A stretch of DNA of 64,000 bases from Roseobacter sp. GAI101 (GTDB lineage: Bacteria > Pseudomonadota > Alphaproteobacteria > Rhodobacterales > Rhodobacteraceae). Of the stretch, positions 44,453-54,297 are shown piece by piece. How positions within the stretch are numbered: position 1 is the first letter of the stretch; each line of letters starts with the position of its first letter. The notes beneath the pieces were generated by a model. The model was not told where the DNA came from, searched no databases, and worked only from the letters and a program-made list of their open reading frames with translations. Location of the stretch: NCBI RefSeq assembly GCF_000156335.1, contig NZ_DS999213.1, forward strand, positions 3,665,039 to 3,729,038, in the 5' to 3' direction. Both the position numbers and the translations under genes were made by a program.

Positions 44453-45433
44453 ATGACTGCAACCCTATCTGCCTGGCGCATCGGACGTTACGGCGCACCC
44501 GAGGTCCTTCGCCCTGTGACGCGGCCCCTTCCGGCACCTGGTCCCGCCGAAATCCTGATCCGCATCCGCGCGTCTGCCGTCACCCGCGCAGATGGGATGA
44601 TGCGGGCCGGCACGCCCCTTTTTGCGCGTCCCTTTCTTGGCCTGCGCCGCCCGCGCCAGAACCTGTCGGGCACGGGGCTGTCGGGCGAGGTGATCGCGGT
44701 GGGGGAGAAGGTCACCCGGTTTACGGTGGGCGATGCTGTCTTCGGCGAGGCGGGGCTCAGGTTCGGAGCGAATGCCAGCCACATTTGCCTGGATGCAGGC
44801 GGCGTCCTGTTGAAGAAGCTTGAGGCACTGTCGCACGAGGAGGCAGCCGTGATGTGTGACGGTCCGTTGACCTCGTATCATTTCCTGCACAAGATTGCGC
44901 AGTTGCAGTTCGGGCAGCATATTTTGATCCTTGGCGGTTCCGGCAGCCTTGGCTCTGCGGCGGTGCAGATCGCTGCTGCCGCCGGAGCCCATGTCACCGC
45001 CACCTGCAGCACGCGGAACGTGAACTTCGTCGCGGGGCTTGGGGCCGGACGGGTCATAGATTACACAAAAGAGGATTTCACCGCCCTGCCAGACCGCTAC
45101 GACGTAATTTACGATACCGTGGGGGTCAGCTCATTCAAGATGGCCAGGGCGCGACTGACCGAGACCGGACGCTACATCTGCCCCGTGCTGACGCTGCCGC
45201 TTTTTGGTGCGATGCTGAAAAGCCGCATGACCGGGGGGCGCAGGGCCCGTTTCGCCGCTGCTGGCCTTCAGTCGCACGAGCTTTTGCGCACGCACCTGAA
45301 GTGTCTTCTGGCGATGGTCGAGGCGGGAACACTGTCCCCGGTACTTTCGCGGGTATATCCTTTGGCCGATCTGATCGAAGCCCACCGCCACATGGAAACG
45401 GGGCACAAGCGTGGGAACGTGGTCGTCGTCTGA
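44453..45433 (+). CDS. Zinc-independent MDR oxidoreductase
   Basis: A 326-residue medium-chain reductase resembling quinone oxidoreductases and reticulon-4-interacting-type proteins. It starts LSAWRIGRYGAPEVLR; ASAVTRADGMMRAG is the catalytic-domain loop. ILILGGSGSLGSAAVQIAAAAG is the NAD(P)-binding site. There is no zinc-binding cysteine cluster. An SDR gene follows 53 bases later and probably belongs to the same transcript. Confidence 0.87.
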   Translation: MTATLSAWRIGRYGAPEVLRPVTRPLPAPGPAEILIRIRASAVTRADGMMRAGTPLFARPFLGLRRPRQNLSGTGLSGEVIAVGEKVTRFTVGDAVFGEAGLRFGANASHICLDAGGVLLKKLEALSHEEAAVMCDGPLTSYHFLHKIAQLQFGQHILILGGSGSLGSAAVQIAAAAGAHVTATCSTRNVNFVAGLGAGRVIDYTKEDFTALPDRYDVIYDTVGVSSFKMARARLTETGRYICPVLTLPLFGAMLKSRMTGGRRARFAAAGLQSHELLRTHLKCLLAMVEAGTLSPVLSRVYPLADLIEAHRHMETGHKRGNVVVV

Positions 45434-45486
45434 CAGCCGCATTACCCGGGTTTCGTCTGAAAGTTTTGAAGGGAAAGGAAGGTTGA

Positions 45487-46272
45487 ATGGGACGTTTGAG
45501 TAAGAAAACATGCATTGTGACAGGCGCGGGCCGCGGGATTGGCGCGGCCATTGCGCGAGCCTTCGCTCGGGAAGGCGCAACCGTTGTCGTGACCGACATG
45601 GTGGCGAAGTCTGCTGCTTCGATCGCCGAAGAGATCGGCGCGCATCACCAGTGCCTTGACGTGGCATCCGAGGCCGATTGGGCCGCGCTCGCCCAGAGGT
45701 GGCCCGCCTGCGACGTGCTGGTGAACAATGCCGGGATCACCGGCTTTGAAGATGCCATGCGCCCCCATGACCCGGAGCACGCCACGCTGGCCGACTGGCG
45801 GGCGGTGCACAGGGTGAACCTGGATGGCACATTCCTGGGTTGCCGCTACGCGATCGGCGCGATGCGGGACAAGGGGGCCGGATCGATCATCAACATATCG
45901 TCTCGATCCGGGCTTGTGGGTATTCCTGCGGCAGCGGCCTATGCGTCGTCCAAGGCCGCCGTGCGGAACCACACCAAGTCCGTCGCGCTTTACTGCGCCG
46001 AGCAGGGGCTGAATATCCGGTGCAATTCGATCCATCCGGCCGCCATCCTCACGCCCATGTGGGAGCCGATGCTGGGCAACGGTGCGGACCGCGAGGCGCG
46101 CATGGCCGCATTCGTGGCGGACACACCGATGCGCCGGTTTGGCACAGTCGAAGAAGTAGCCTCCATCGCAGTGCTGCTTGCTTCAGATGAGGCGGCCTAC
46201 ATGACCGGGACGGAATTAACTGTCGACGGAGGGCTGCTCGCAGGCTCGGCCGCAGCACCAACGGCGGACTGA
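45487..46272 (+). CDS. SDR-family oxidoreductase
   Basis: A 261-residue classical short-chain dehydrogenase. The cofactor motif is [12 protein letters not shown] (residues 12-23), NNAGITGF follows near residue 81, and the catalytic residues lie in NISSRSG and YASSKAA (Tyr and Lys near 155-159). It ends with DGGLLAG, as in tetrameric family members. GGAAGG is the ribosome site. Substrate unknown; a sterol- or cyclic-alcohol-type reaction is possible. Confidence 0.9.
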   Translation: MGRLSKKTCIVTGAGRGIGAAIARAFAREGATVVVTDMVAKSAASIAEEIGAHHQCLDVASEADWAALAQRWPACDVLVNNAGITGFEDAMRPHDPEHATLADWRAVHRVNLDGTFLGCRYAIGAMRDKGAGSIINISSRSGLVGIPAAAAYASSKAAVRNHTKSVALYCAEQGLNIRCNSIHPAAILTPMWEPMLGNGADREARMAAFVADTPMRRFGTVEEVASIAVLLASDEAAYMTGTELTVDGGLLAGSAAAPTAD

Positions 46273-46408
46273 ACACAGAACGACGGGCTTTGGGCCAACA
46301 GGGTGGCCAAAATGGCCTTCGCCGGTCGCGGGCGCTAGTCAGGGTCGCTGCGTACCATGCACGCCGTAGACGCGCGGCTTTTCATGATATTTCCGAGGGA
46401 TTGTAATT

Positions 46409-47104
46409 TTGACCGACCACACCGTGAACCCCGACCTTGTGCACAAGATCCGCATTGCCGGGGTGCTCTACTTGGTCATCATCATCACGGGCCTTGGTGC
46501 CGAACTGGGCCTTCGCGGCCCCTTGATCGACTTCGGCGATCCAGATGGCACCGCCGCCGCGATCCTTGCAGCACCTGGCCAGTTCCGGCTGGCCCTTGCC
46601 GCCGACCTTGTGATGGCGCTCTGTGATGCGGGTCTGGCGATCCTGTTCTATCTAATCTTTCGCACCACAGCGCCGAATATGGCCTTGGCTGCGATGATCT
46701 TCCGGCTGATCCAGACCGTTCTGATTGCGGCAAACCTGCTGGCGATGCAGGCGGCATGGCTGCTTCTCTCCAGCACCGATAGTCAGACCGATGCCCCCGC
46801 GCTCGCGCTGGTGTTTCTCGACCTGCACGCCCACGGCTACGACCTTGGCCTTGTGTTCTTCGGCGTGAACAGCCTTTTGATGGGGGCACTGGTCTGGCGT
46901 TCGGGTCTCTTTGCGAAGGTTTTTGGTGCCGGTCTGGGGATAGCCGGATCTGTTTACCTTATCGGTAGCGTTTTACGGTTCTTCGCCCCTGAGGTCTCGG
47001 CGATGTTCGCACCGGCTTACGGGCTGACAATCCTGGCCGAGACCGCTTTCTGTCTCCGGCTGCTTCTTCAGCGGTCTTCGCGCTTGCCGGCGTCGGGAGT
47101 GTGA
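46409..47104 (+). CDS. DUF4386-family membrane protein
   Basis: A 231-residue integral membrane protein with about six hydrophobic helices, starting VHKIRIAGVLYLVIIITG and including FYLIFRTTAPNMALAAMIFRLIQ, a region typical of DUF4386. The start is TTG at 46409, with GAGGGA 7 bases upstream, because no ATG suits the conserved N-terminus. The function of the family is unknown. Confidence 0.8.
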   Translation: MTDHTVNPDLVHKIRIAGVLYLVIIITGLGAELGLRGPLIDFGDPDGTAAAILAAPGQFRLALAADLVMALCDAGLAILFYLIFRTTAPNMALAAMIFRLIQTVLIAANLLAMQAAWLLLSSTDSQTDAPALALVFLDLHAHGYDLGLVFFGVNSLLMGALVWRSGLFAKVFGAGLGIAGSVYLIGSVLRFFAPEVSAMFAPAYGLTILAETAFCLRLLLQRSSRLPASGV

Positions 47105-47157
47105 CCGGTCGCGCCGGTCGAGCAAATCCATCCTCCCCACTCAAGGAGATTTTCGCC

Positions 47158-47682
47158 ATGTCCTCCGAACATCCAACACTGCACATCCTCTGTGGAAAGA
47201 TCACTTCCGGAAAGTCGACATTCGCCGCGCAGCTCGCGGCTGCGCCCGGAACGGTTCTTGTTGCAGAAGACACCTGGCTGGACGCGATCTTTGCAGAAGA
47301 ACTGCATTCGCTGGTGGATTACGTGCGCTGCTCAACGAAGTTACGAAGCGCAATGGGTCGTCATGTGGCTGCGATGCTTGACGCAGGCGTTTCGGTCGTC
47401 CTCGACTTCCCGGCGAACACCGTCGCGCAACGCGGCTGGGTGGGGGGCATCCTTAGGGGCGTGGAAGTCGCCCACCAGCTTCATGTGTTGAATGTCCCCA
47501 ACGAGGTCTGCCTTGCCAGGCTACGCGCGCGAAACGTGGCCGGGGATCACCCCTTCGCGGTGACGGAAGTCCAATCCCGCCAATTCGCAAGTCACTTCGC
47601 CGCGCCAACACCGGACGAAGGGTTCAATCTCGTGATCCACGACGATCCTCTCGATGCGGTGCCCGGGACTTTATGCAAATGA
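47158..47682 (+). CDS. P-loop AAA/kinase-like protein
   Basis: A 174-residue protein with Walker A CGKITSGKST (about residues 12-21), an acidic residue in VLVAEDTWLD and VVLDFPANTV as a Walker B-like strand. RLRARN resembles the lid of small kinases. It looks like an ATP-dependent small-molecule kinase of the zeta-toxin/nucleotide-kinase style. AAGGAG lies 9 bases upstream of the ATG. Substrate unknown. Confidence 0.75.
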   Translation: MSSEHPTLHILCGKITSGKSTFAAQLAAAPGTVLVAEDTWLDAIFAEELHSLVDYVRCSTKLRSAMGRHVAAMLDAGVSVVLDFPANTVAQRGWVGGILRGVEVAHQLHVLNVPNEVCLARLRARNVAGDHPFAVTEVQSRQFASHFAAPTPDEGFNLVIHDDPLDAVPGTLCK

Positions 47683-47879
47683 CCGGGAAAGTGCATGACC
47701 TTTCGCCCTTAGGGCTACGGTTTCGCATGGTGAGGGCAGTGTGCACCGTGTTGCTGGTTCTTTGCCTTGGCCGGAACGCGACGCAGCCGCGTCATTAACA
47801 ACGCCGGGCGTTTCATGCTATTCGTTCGAATGTGCGGTCTTTTGAGGATCGTTCGTCAACCGAACCGGGGGTCACCCAA

Positions 47880-48767
47880 GTGGACAAGCTTTCTGTCATG
47901 CACGCCTTCCGCCGCATCGTCGAACGCGGCAGTTTTGCGCGCGCGGCGGAGGATCTCGGTGTTTCGCCGGCACTGCTCAGCCGCGAGGTCAAATTGCTTG
48001 AGGAAAGCCTTGGCAGCACGCTGCTGACCCGTACGACGCGTTCCATGTCAGTGACCGATGCAGGGCGGCTTTATTTCGACGAGGCGATCGGGATCCTCGA
48101 CGCCGTCACCAATATTGAGAACCGCATCAGGGACGGTGCAGGCGCGGTACGCGGCCATCTCAAGGTCAATGCGTCCAGCTCATTCGGGCAGACGGTCATC
48201 GCGCCGGTTCTACCGGGTTTTCTTGAGACCTATCCCGATATCCGGCTGACGCTATCCCTTGATGACCGCGTGGTCGACATGATTGAGGGCGGGTTCGATG
48301 TCTCGATCCGCATCCGGGCAGCGATGCCGAATTCGGCGCTGGTCGCGCGCAAGATAGGCACGATGCGGCAACGAATTTTTGCCTCCCCCTCTTATCTGGA
48401 ACATGCTGGCGTGCCGCAGGACCCCGAGGATATTCGTCGGCACAGGGTGGTCGGATTCCTTTTGGCTGATCACCTGACGACCTGGGCTCTTACCGGACCG
48501 TCGGACACGTACGCGCTGGATCTTGACCCGAAGGTGCGCGTTGGCAACAGCCTTGTGCTGCGCGATCTTCTGATCGCGGGACAAGGGATCGGCACCTTGC
48601 CGGATTTCGTTTCTGATGGCCCCGAGAGGCGCGGAGAACTGGTGCGTGTGCTTCCAGGTTGGGAGCTGCCCTCACCGGAAATCTTTGCCGTGACGGCGTC
48701 CCGGCTTGGTATGGACACAAAGGTGACCGCCTTTCTCGATCATCTCCGGACGGCACTTCGGTCCTGA
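47880..48767 (+). CDS. LysR-family regulator (CrgA-like)
   Basis: A 295-residue LysR regulator. The helix-turn-helix is in MHAFRRIVERGSFARAAEDLGVSPALLSREVKLLEE, and the effector domain carries ASSSFGQTVIAPVLPGFLE and DVSIRIRAAM, typical of the CrgA-like group. GTG at 47880 is the natural start for the family; a longer reading begins at 47832. The WrbA, DsbA-like and EamA genes that follow on the same strand are its likely targets. Confidence 0.87.
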   Translation: MDKLSVMHAFRRIVERGSFARAAEDLGVSPALLSREVKLLEESLGSTLLTRTTRSMSVTDAGRLYFDEAIGILDAVTNIENRIRDGAGAVRGHLKVNASSSFGQTVIAPVLPGFLETYPDIRLTLSLDDRVVDMIEGGFDVSIRIRAAMPNSALVARKIGTMRQRIFASPSYLEHAGVPQDPEDIRRHRVVGFLLADHLTTWALTGPSDTYALDLDPKVRVGNSLVLRDLLIAGQGIGTLPDFVSDGPERRGELVRVLPGWELPSPEIFAVTASRLGMDTKVTAFLDHLRTALRS

Positions 48768-48873
48768 CATTCTTCAACCAGCGTAAAGAATGAAGTGACA
48801 ATGCGGCGGTTATTCCGGCGCGCCGCATGACCGATCTTCTCAGGCATCGAAACTTCAAACCTGAGTGGATCCC

Positions 48874-49497
48874 ATGACCCGAATTCTTGTTCTTTACTAC
48901 TCCAGCTATGGCCATGTTCGTGCGCTGGCCCAAGCTGAGGCCGAGGGCGCGCGCGCCGTGCCCGACACCCATGTCGATATCCGCCGCGTGCCGGAAACGG
49001 TCCCGGACGACATCCAGCAGAAGGCTGGGTTTGCCGCCGATGATACGCCTGTTGCAGTACCCGCCGATCTTGAATCCTACGACGCGATCATCTTCGGGAC
49101 GCCGACCCGTTTCGGAATGATGGCCGGGCAGATGAAATCCTTTCTCGACCAGGCTGGCAGCCTCTGGGCGCGAAATGCGCTTGTCGGCAAGGTCGCGGCT
49201 GTCTTCGCTTCCACCGGATCGCAGCATGGCGGTCACGAGGCGACGTTGCTGTCCACCCAGATCCCGCTCCAGCATTTTGGCATGGTCATTGCGGGCATGC
49301 CGTACAGCTTCGCCGGTCAGACGACAGCAGAGGGCATTGTTGGCGGCGCACCCTATGGCGCGGGCACCATCGCTGGCGCGGACGGCTCGCGTACACCTTC
49401 CGAAATCGACCTTGCCGGAGCGCGGTTCCAGGGCGCGCATGTCACCCGTATCGCCGCGCGGCTTGCCGGGCTTAACCTGCAAGAGGAGGCAGCTTAA
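48874..49497 (+). CDS. wrbA: NAD(P)H:quinone oxidoreductase WrbA
   Basis: A 207-residue flavodoxin-like enzyme that reduces quinones by two electrons with NAD(P)H. The FMN phosphate loop is [12 protein letters not shown] (residues about 8-19), and [19 protein letters not shown] and [14 protein letters not shown] complete the FMN site. Start at the second ATG (48874, MTRILVLYY). Its stop overlaps the next start by one base (TAATG). Confidence 0.93.
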   Translation: MTRILVLYYSSYGHVRALAQAEAEGARAVPDTHVDIRRVPETVPDDIQQKAGFAADDTPVAVPADLESYDAIIFGTPTRFGMMAGQMKSFLDQAGSLWARNALVGKVAAVFASTGSQHGGHEATLLSTQIPLQHFGMVIAGMPYSFAGQTTAEGIVGGAPYGAGTIAGADGSRTPSEIDLAGARFQGAHVTRIAARLAGLNLQEEAA

Positions 49498-50135
49498 TGG
49501 CTTCCCTCACCATCGATTTCTTTCACGACGTGGTCTGCTGCTGGTGCTTCAACATATCGTCTCGGATGCGTGACCTAGCAGCCGAGTTCGACCTTGATGT
49601 CCGGCACCGCACCTTTGTCCTGCAGGCGAGCCGCGACGAGATGGCGGCGCGCTGGGGCGGTCCCGAACAGGCCCGAGACACTATTCTTGGGCACTGGTCG
49701 GTTTGCCGGCAGGTCAGCGACCGGCCAGATCTCGTCAATATCGACGCAATGCGGGCAGCCCCGTTCGATTATCCTCACGGGATGACAGCGGCGCTCGCTT
49801 GCAAGGTGGCGGAACTTGCAGGCGGACAGTCCGCCCATTGGGACATGTTCGACCGGCTCCAGCGCGCGCACCTCACCGAGGCCCGGAACATCGCCGATCC
49901 CGAGACCATCCTGCAAGTCGCGCGTGACCTAGGCTTTGAGGCGGCAGCCTTCGCGGAGGCGTTCGACCAACCGGCCGCGGCGCGCGCAGTCGAGGCCGAC
50001 CGACACTACGCCCGCACGCGCCAGGTTCGCTTGATCCCCGCGCTCATCGTCCGCGAGACCGGTACCCGGCTTGTGAACGGACCGCGCGAGGATCTGGCAG
50101 CGCAACTTCGCGCCGCGCTTCGCATCATCGCCTAA
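49497..50135 (+). CDS. DsbA-like (FrnE-type) thiol oxidoreductase
   Basis: A 212-residue cytoplasmic protein of the DsbA superfamily, starting SLTIDFFHDVVCCWCFNIS. The active site is CCWC, with the CxxC cysteines at residues 15 and 18 in FrnE-like position. The cis-proline region is RLIPALIVRE. No signal peptide is present. It follows wrbA with an overlapping stop/start, so both probably respond to the same redox stress. Confidence 0.87.
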   Translation: MASLTIDFFHDVVCCWCFNISSRMRDLAAEFDLDVRHRTFVLQASRDEMAARWGGPEQARDTILGHWSVCRQVSDRPDLVNIDAMRAAPFDYPHGMTAALACKVAELAGGQSAHWDMFDRLQRAHLTEARNIADPETILQVARDLGFEAAAFAEAFDQPAAARAVEADRHYARTRQVRLIPALIVRETGTRLVNGPREDLAAQLRAALRIIA

Positions 50136-50298
50136 ACTAAAACTCTCGCTCATTCGTCGTGACGACCGGCAACGCCACCCAATGGCTCTTCGTAACGTTC
50201 CGCCCACCTGTTGCGGGACATCGGCGTCGGACCTTGGCCAAAGCGCCCGCGTTTGTCCATTCACGCACTCTGGTGAGCCCCTCAAAAGGAGACAGACC

Positions 50299-51237
50299 AT
50301 GTCCCGTAGCACCGACATCCTTCTCACTGCGCTCGCCCCTGCGATCTGGGGCAGCACCTATCTGGTCACAACTGAGGCGCTGCCCTCTGGATATCCTGTG
50401 ACGCTCGCGGCGCTGCGTGCTTTGCCGGCAGGTCTGCTGTTACTCGCGTTGACACGCTGCGTGCCACCGCGCGCGTGGCTCGGCCGGACCTTTGTGCTTG
50501 GAGGCTTGAATTTCGCGCTCTTCTGGGTGCTGCTCTTTGTGGCTGCCTACCGTCTGCCCGGCGGGGTGGCGGCGACGCTCGGGGCGCTTCAGGCCATGAT
50601 GGTTATCGTCATGGCGCGCGGTTGGCTCGGTACGCCGATCCGTGCGGGTGCCGTTGCCGCAGCGGCAGCTGGCGTTTTGGGCGTGGCACTTCTGCTTATC
50701 AGCCCGCAAGCCCGGCTCGATCCCATTGGGGTTGCTGCAGGTCTGGGGGGCGCTGCCTCCATGGCGGCGGGTACGGTGCTCAGCCGGAAATGGCAGCCGC
50801 CGGTCTCGGCGCTCAGCTTCACCGCATGGCAGTTGACGGCGGGCGGGCTGATCCTCTTGCCGCTCGCCCTGATCATGGAGCCACAGCTGCCGTCGCTTTC
50901 TGCCACGAACCTTGCCGGCCTCACCTGGCTTGGTCTTGTCGGGGCCGCCGCGACCTACGCCATCTGGTTCAGAGGCGTTGCCAGGCTCGATCCCGGGGCG
51001 GTCTCCATGCTCGGGATGATGAGCCCGGTGACTGCGGTGGCACTTGGCTGGCTCTGGCTTGACCAGTCCCTGTCGCCGCTGCAGTTTCTTGGCGCGGCAG
51101 TTGTCCTCGTATCGGTCTGGGCCGGTCAGCGCGCCAACCGCCCGCGTGCGGACGAGGCTTTTCGAACAGCCCCCACGCGCACCGGTAAATCTGTCGGGTC
51201 GACCCGCGCGGCAAGCCGTTCCAGCATGGTGCGATAG
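50299..51237 (+). CDS. EamA/DMT-family transporter
   Basis: A 312-residue inner membrane exporter with ten hydrophobic helices in two EamA repeats; PAIWGSTYLVTTEALP opens the first repeat. The family exports amino acids or drug-like metabolites. ATG at 50299 has AAAGGAG upstream. The last 25 or so residues (FRTAPTRTGKSVGSTRAASR) are read from the opposite strand of a broken AraC-type gene, so the natural end may be near 51160. Confidence 0.85.
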   Translation: MSRSTDILLTALAPAIWGSTYLVTTEALPSGYPVTLAALRALPAGLLLLALTRCVPPRAWLGRTFVLGGLNFALFWVLLFVAAYRLPGGVAATLGALQAMMVIVMARGWLGTPIRAGAVAAAAAGVLGVALLLISPQARLDPIGVAAGLGGAASMAAGTVLSRKWQPPVSALSFTAWQLTAGGLILLPLALIMEPQLPSLSATNLAGLTWLGLVGAAATYAIWFRGVARLDPGAVSMLGMMSPVTAVALGWLWLDQSLSPLQFLGAAVVLVSVWAGQRANRPRADEAFRTAPTRTGKSVGSTRAASRSSMVR

Positions 51238-51386
51238 AGGTCAGCCGGGATCATCGCCTTCGGGTTCCATGGATCGTGAGGTTCAAGGCCGACCACCGCA
51301 AGCAGCTTTGATTCGTTGACGACTCCCCCGGCGGCGGCGACCTTAGCAAAACCATCCTGCAATCCCAGATCAGTTTTGACTGACAT
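51150..51386 (-). pseudogene. N-terminal fragment of an AraC-type regulator
   Basis: The frame beginning MSVKTDLGLQDGFAKVAAAGG and continuing LLAVVGLEPHDPWNPKAMIPADLYRTMLE resembles the effector-binding N-terminus of AraC-type regulators (the PADLY segment). About 80 residues are left; no DNA-binding domain follows, because the frame runs into the EamA gene end. A truncated relic is the simplest reading. Confidence 0.55.
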
Positions 51387-51422
51387 TCGAAAGGCAATCC
51401 GCTGATTGCCACGGACAGCAAG

Positions 51423-51452
51423 TTGACAGGCATTGGTTTGGTGGTCTAGTAA
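51423..51452 (+). promoter_or_regulatory. Promoter of the tetronate operon
   Basis: TTGACA at 51423-51428 and TAGTAA at 51447-51452 are 18 bases apart and look like -35 and -10 elements for the GntR regulator gene. Confidence 0.45.
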
Positions 51453-51460
51453 TCAGACCA
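51442..51460. promoter_or_regulatory. Candidate GntR/FadR-type operator
   Basis: TGGTCT-N7-AGACCA overlaps the -10 element and matches the TGGTnn...nnACCA style of FadR-subfamily sites. It would let the regulator repress its own operon until a ligand binds. Confidence 0.6.
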
Positions 51461-51504
51461 GTTGGCCAATCCGAGGCGTGAAATATCTTACTGGGAGGGG
51501 AGAT

Positions 51505-52257
51505 ATGGACGATTCAGCTTTTTTGACTGCGCAGACCTCTCCGCTCGAGAAGGTTGCCCATCGCTCTATCAAGGACGAGGTGGCAGAACGGTTTGCCACG
51601 CTTATCGCCTCTGGCGTGCTGAATGTGGGGGATGCCCTGCCAAGCGAGCGAGAGCTGGCGTCTACGATGGGCGTAAGTCGTGAAACCATCCGCGGTGCGC
51701 TGCTTATTCTATCGACAAAGGGTATTGTCGCGACTGTTCAGGGTGCGCGGACCAAGGTCGTATCGGTCGATGTGGGTGACATCGGGATGTCCGCTTTGTC
51801 TAACGGGCGGGTGACAGACTATGGGTTGGATGACGTGCACGAAGGCCGGCTGATGGTCGAGGAACGGCTTGCCGTTCTGGCGGCCCGGCGAATTGACGCG
51901 CCAACACTCCGCCACCTGAAAGAACTGATCAAAACACAAGAGGCCGCTACTGGTGATCCCGTCAGATTTCTGATTGCCGATCGGGCATTTCATACGGCCG
52001 TGTACCAGTCTTGCGGCAATGCGGTCCTGTCCGATCTGGCGGCCACGCTTTATTCTTACCAGCTGGATCACCGCCGCCGGGCGGTCAGTGTCGCTGGTGC
52101 GATTGAAAGAAGCATTGCAGACCACAGGGTGATTTTGGCGGCGCTGGAAGCACAGGACGCAGACGCATTGGTACAGGCGCTCGGCGCTCATGAGCGGCGG
52201 ATTTACGACAGTACGCGTGCGCTTTTGGCGACATCAACAAAAAAGGCAACATCATGA
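51505..52257 (+). CDS. GntR-family regulator (FadR/FCD subfamily)
   Basis: A 250-residue regulator. The winged helix spans residues about 20-85, with GDALPSERELASTMGVSRETIRGALLIL. The C-terminal FCD helical domain contains DRAFHTAVYQSCGN and SIADHRVILAALEAQD, which supply metal-binding Asp/His residues. ATG at 51505 has GGAGGGGAG upstream. Its stop overlaps the DenD start by four bases. It probably senses a four-carbon sugar acid. Confidence 0.9.
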   Translation: MDDSAFLTAQTSPLEKVAHRSIKDEVAERFATLIASGVLNVGDALPSERELASTMGVSRETIRGALLILSTKGIVATVQGARTKVVSVDVGDIGMSALSNGRVTDYGLDDVHEGRLMVEERLAVLAARRIDAPTLRHLKELIKTQEAATGDPVRFLIADRAFHTAVYQSCGNAVLSDLAATLYSYQLDHRRRAVSVAGAIERSIADHRVILAALEAQDADALVQALGAHERRIYDSTRALLATSTKKATS

Positions 52258-53240
52258 GACTTACAATCATCGGCGCGGCAGGAATGATCGGCCGCAAACT
52301 GGTAGAGCGCGTTGCCGCATCCGGACAGATCAACGACCGTGCTGTGGACGCGATGACTTTGGTCGATGTGGTGACACCTGACAGCCCGGCAGGCTTCAAA
52401 GGGGCATGTGACGCCTATGCAGCCGATCTGACAGAAACCGGCACCGCCGCGCGCCTGATTGCGGATCGCCCTGATGTGATTGTGCATTTGGCGGCCATCG
52501 TCTCGGGCGAAGCCGAGGCGGATATGGAAAAGGGCTACCGTGTCAATCTGGACGGCACGCGGGCCTTGCTGGACGCGATTGCGGCGCATGACGACTATTG
52601 CCCGCGCGTGATCTATGCGTCATCGCTTGCGGTATTCGGTGCGCCGTTTCCGGTAAAAATCCCCGATGATTATCACCTGACCCCGCTCACCAGTTATGGC
52701 ACGCAAAAGGCCATGGGCGAGATGATGCTGAACGACTATTCCCGCCGCGGCATTCTGGACGGTGTCGGTATCCGGTTCCCGACAATCTGTATCCGCCCTG
52801 GCAAGCCGAACAAGGCGGCATCGGGCTTTTTCTCGGGCATTCTGCGTGAACCGCTGAACGGGCAGGAGGCGATCCTGCCTGTAGAAGATGATGTGCGCCA
52901 CTGGTTTGCCAGCCCGCGTGCTGCTGTCGGGTATATCGAACATGCAGCGACGATGGACACCGCCCCGCTTGGGGCGCAGCGCTGTATGACGATGCCGGGT
53001 GTAACCGCCACCGTAGCTGACCAGATCGAGGCATTGCGCGCTGTCGCAGGTGATTCCGCTGTCGCCCTGATCAAACGCGTGCCCGATCCGGCAGTTGCCA
53101 GTATCGTCGCCGGCTGGCCGCGCAACTTTGACACAGCTCGCGCGATCGCTGCGGGCTTTGTTGCCGAGACATCCTTTCAGGAAATCATCGCGGTTTATCT
53201 GGAAGACGAAATGGGCCAAACGGCCCAGGCAGGTACCTGA
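52254..53240 (+). CDS. denD: D-erythronate dehydrogenase
   Basis: A 328-residue extended SDR enzyme that would oxidise D-erythronate to 2-oxo-tetronate with NAD(P)+. The cofactor motif is IGAAGMIGRKLVERV, VIVHLAAIVSGEAEADMEKGY is the characteristic middle region, and the catalytic Tyr and Lys lie in SYGTQKAMGEMML. The surrounding genes encode the full tetronate pathway, which is strong support for this assignment. Ribosome binding is coupled to the regulator by a four-base overlap. Confidence 0.9.
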   Translation: MRLTIIGAAGMIGRKLVERVAASGQINDRAVDAMTLVDVVTPDSPAGFKGACDAYAADLTETGTAARLIADRPDVIVHLAAIVSGEAEADMEKGYRVNLDGTRALLDAIAAHDDYCPRVIYASSLAVFGAPFPVKIPDDYHLTPLTSYGTQKAMGEMMLNDYSRRGILDGVGIRFPTICIRPGKPNKAASGFFSGILREPLNGQEAILPVEDDVRHWFASPRAAVGYIEHAATMDTAPLGAQRCMTMPGVTATVADQIEALRAVAGDSAVALIKRVPDPAVASIVAGWPRNFDTARAIAAGFVAETSFQEIIAVYLEDEMGQTAQAGT

Positions 53241-53315
53241 GAACAGGCACCCATCCTTCTGTGCTTCGGCACAGATTTAAACGACCAGAACTGAAAACCT
53301 TTGGGAGGAAACCAA

Positions 53316-54287
53316 ATGAAACATACACTTTTCGCAGTTGCGAGCACCTTTGCCCTGATCGCAGGCACATCCGCCTTCGCCCAGCAGTCCATCGTTATCG
53401 GCCACGCCCTGTCGCCGACATCGCACTACGGCCTTGGTGCCGATGCCTTCATCGCCAAGCTCGAAGAGCTGTCGGGCGGCGAGTACACCGGCACGCAGGC
53501 ACCCGCAGGCCAGTTGGGCGGCGAGCGTGACATGATTGAGGGCCTGCAGATCGGCTCGCTGGACGTGGTCATCACCTCCACCGGCCCACTGGGTAACTTT
53601 GTTCCTGAAGTCTACGCGCTGGATCTGCCATTCCTGTTCCGTGACTATGACCACGCACGTGCGGTATTGGACGGCGAAATCGGTCAGGAACTGCTGGCCA
53701 AAATCGACGAGAACAACCTGGTTGGTCTGGCATGGTCCGAAAACGGCTTCCGCCATGTGACCAACTCGCAGCGCCCCGTGCGCACGCCAGCGGATCTGGA
53801 AGGTCTCAAGCTGCGGACCATGGAAAACAAGGTCCACATGGAAGCCTTCTCCCAGATGGGTGCCGCACCAACGCCAATGGCATTCCCCGAACTGTTCACA
53901 GCGTTGCAGCAGGGTGTTGTTGACGGTCAGGAAAACCCTGTGACCGTGATCACCGCGTCGAAGTTCTGGGAAGTACAGGGCCACGTTTCGCTGACCGGCC
54001 ACGTCTATTCGCCCGTTGCCGTGCTGGCCTCGCCCGTTCTGATTGACGGCCTGACCGACGAGCAGAAGGGCTGGTTCTACGAGGCAGCCAAAGCGTCTGC
54101 CGCGGCAACACGCGCCGAAGTGAACCGTCTGGAAGATTCCGGCGTTGCCCTGCTGCGCGAGAACGGCATGGAAGTCATCACCGACATCGACAAAGCACCA
54201 TTTGCAGAGCTGGCGGCACCTGCCTACAAAATTTACACCGACCAGTATGGACCTGAGCTCGTCGAGCGTATCCAAGCGGTCGAGTAA
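53316..54287 (+). CDS. dctP: TRAP transporter substrate-binding protein (DctP)
   Basis: A 323-residue periplasmic solute-binding protein with a signal peptide (residues 1-22, ending AFAQQ). The carboxylate-binding arginine lies in LKLRTMENKVHMEAF (near residue 165). PTPMAFPELFTALQQGVVDGQENP is the DctP-family signature. GGAGG precedes the ATG at 53316. Given the operon, its ligands are probably D-erythronate and L-threonate. A strong hairpin follows it. Confidence 0.92.
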   Translation: MKHTLFAVASTFALIAGTSAFAQQSIVIGHALSPTSHYGLGADAFIAKLEELSGGEYTGTQAPAGQLGGERDMIEGLQIGSLDVVITSTGPLGNFVPEVYALDLPFLFRDYDHARAVLDGEIGQELLAKIDENNLVGLAWSENGFRHVTNSQRPVRTPADLEGLKLRTMENKVHMEAFSQMGAAPTPMAFPELFTALQQGVVDGQENPVTVITASKFWEVQGHVSLTGHVYSPVAVLASPVLIDGLTDEQKGWFYEAAKASAAATRAEVNRLEDSGVALLRENGMEVITDIDKAPFAELAAPAYKIYTDQYGPELVERIQAVE

Positions 54288-54297
54288 GCCCGAACAC

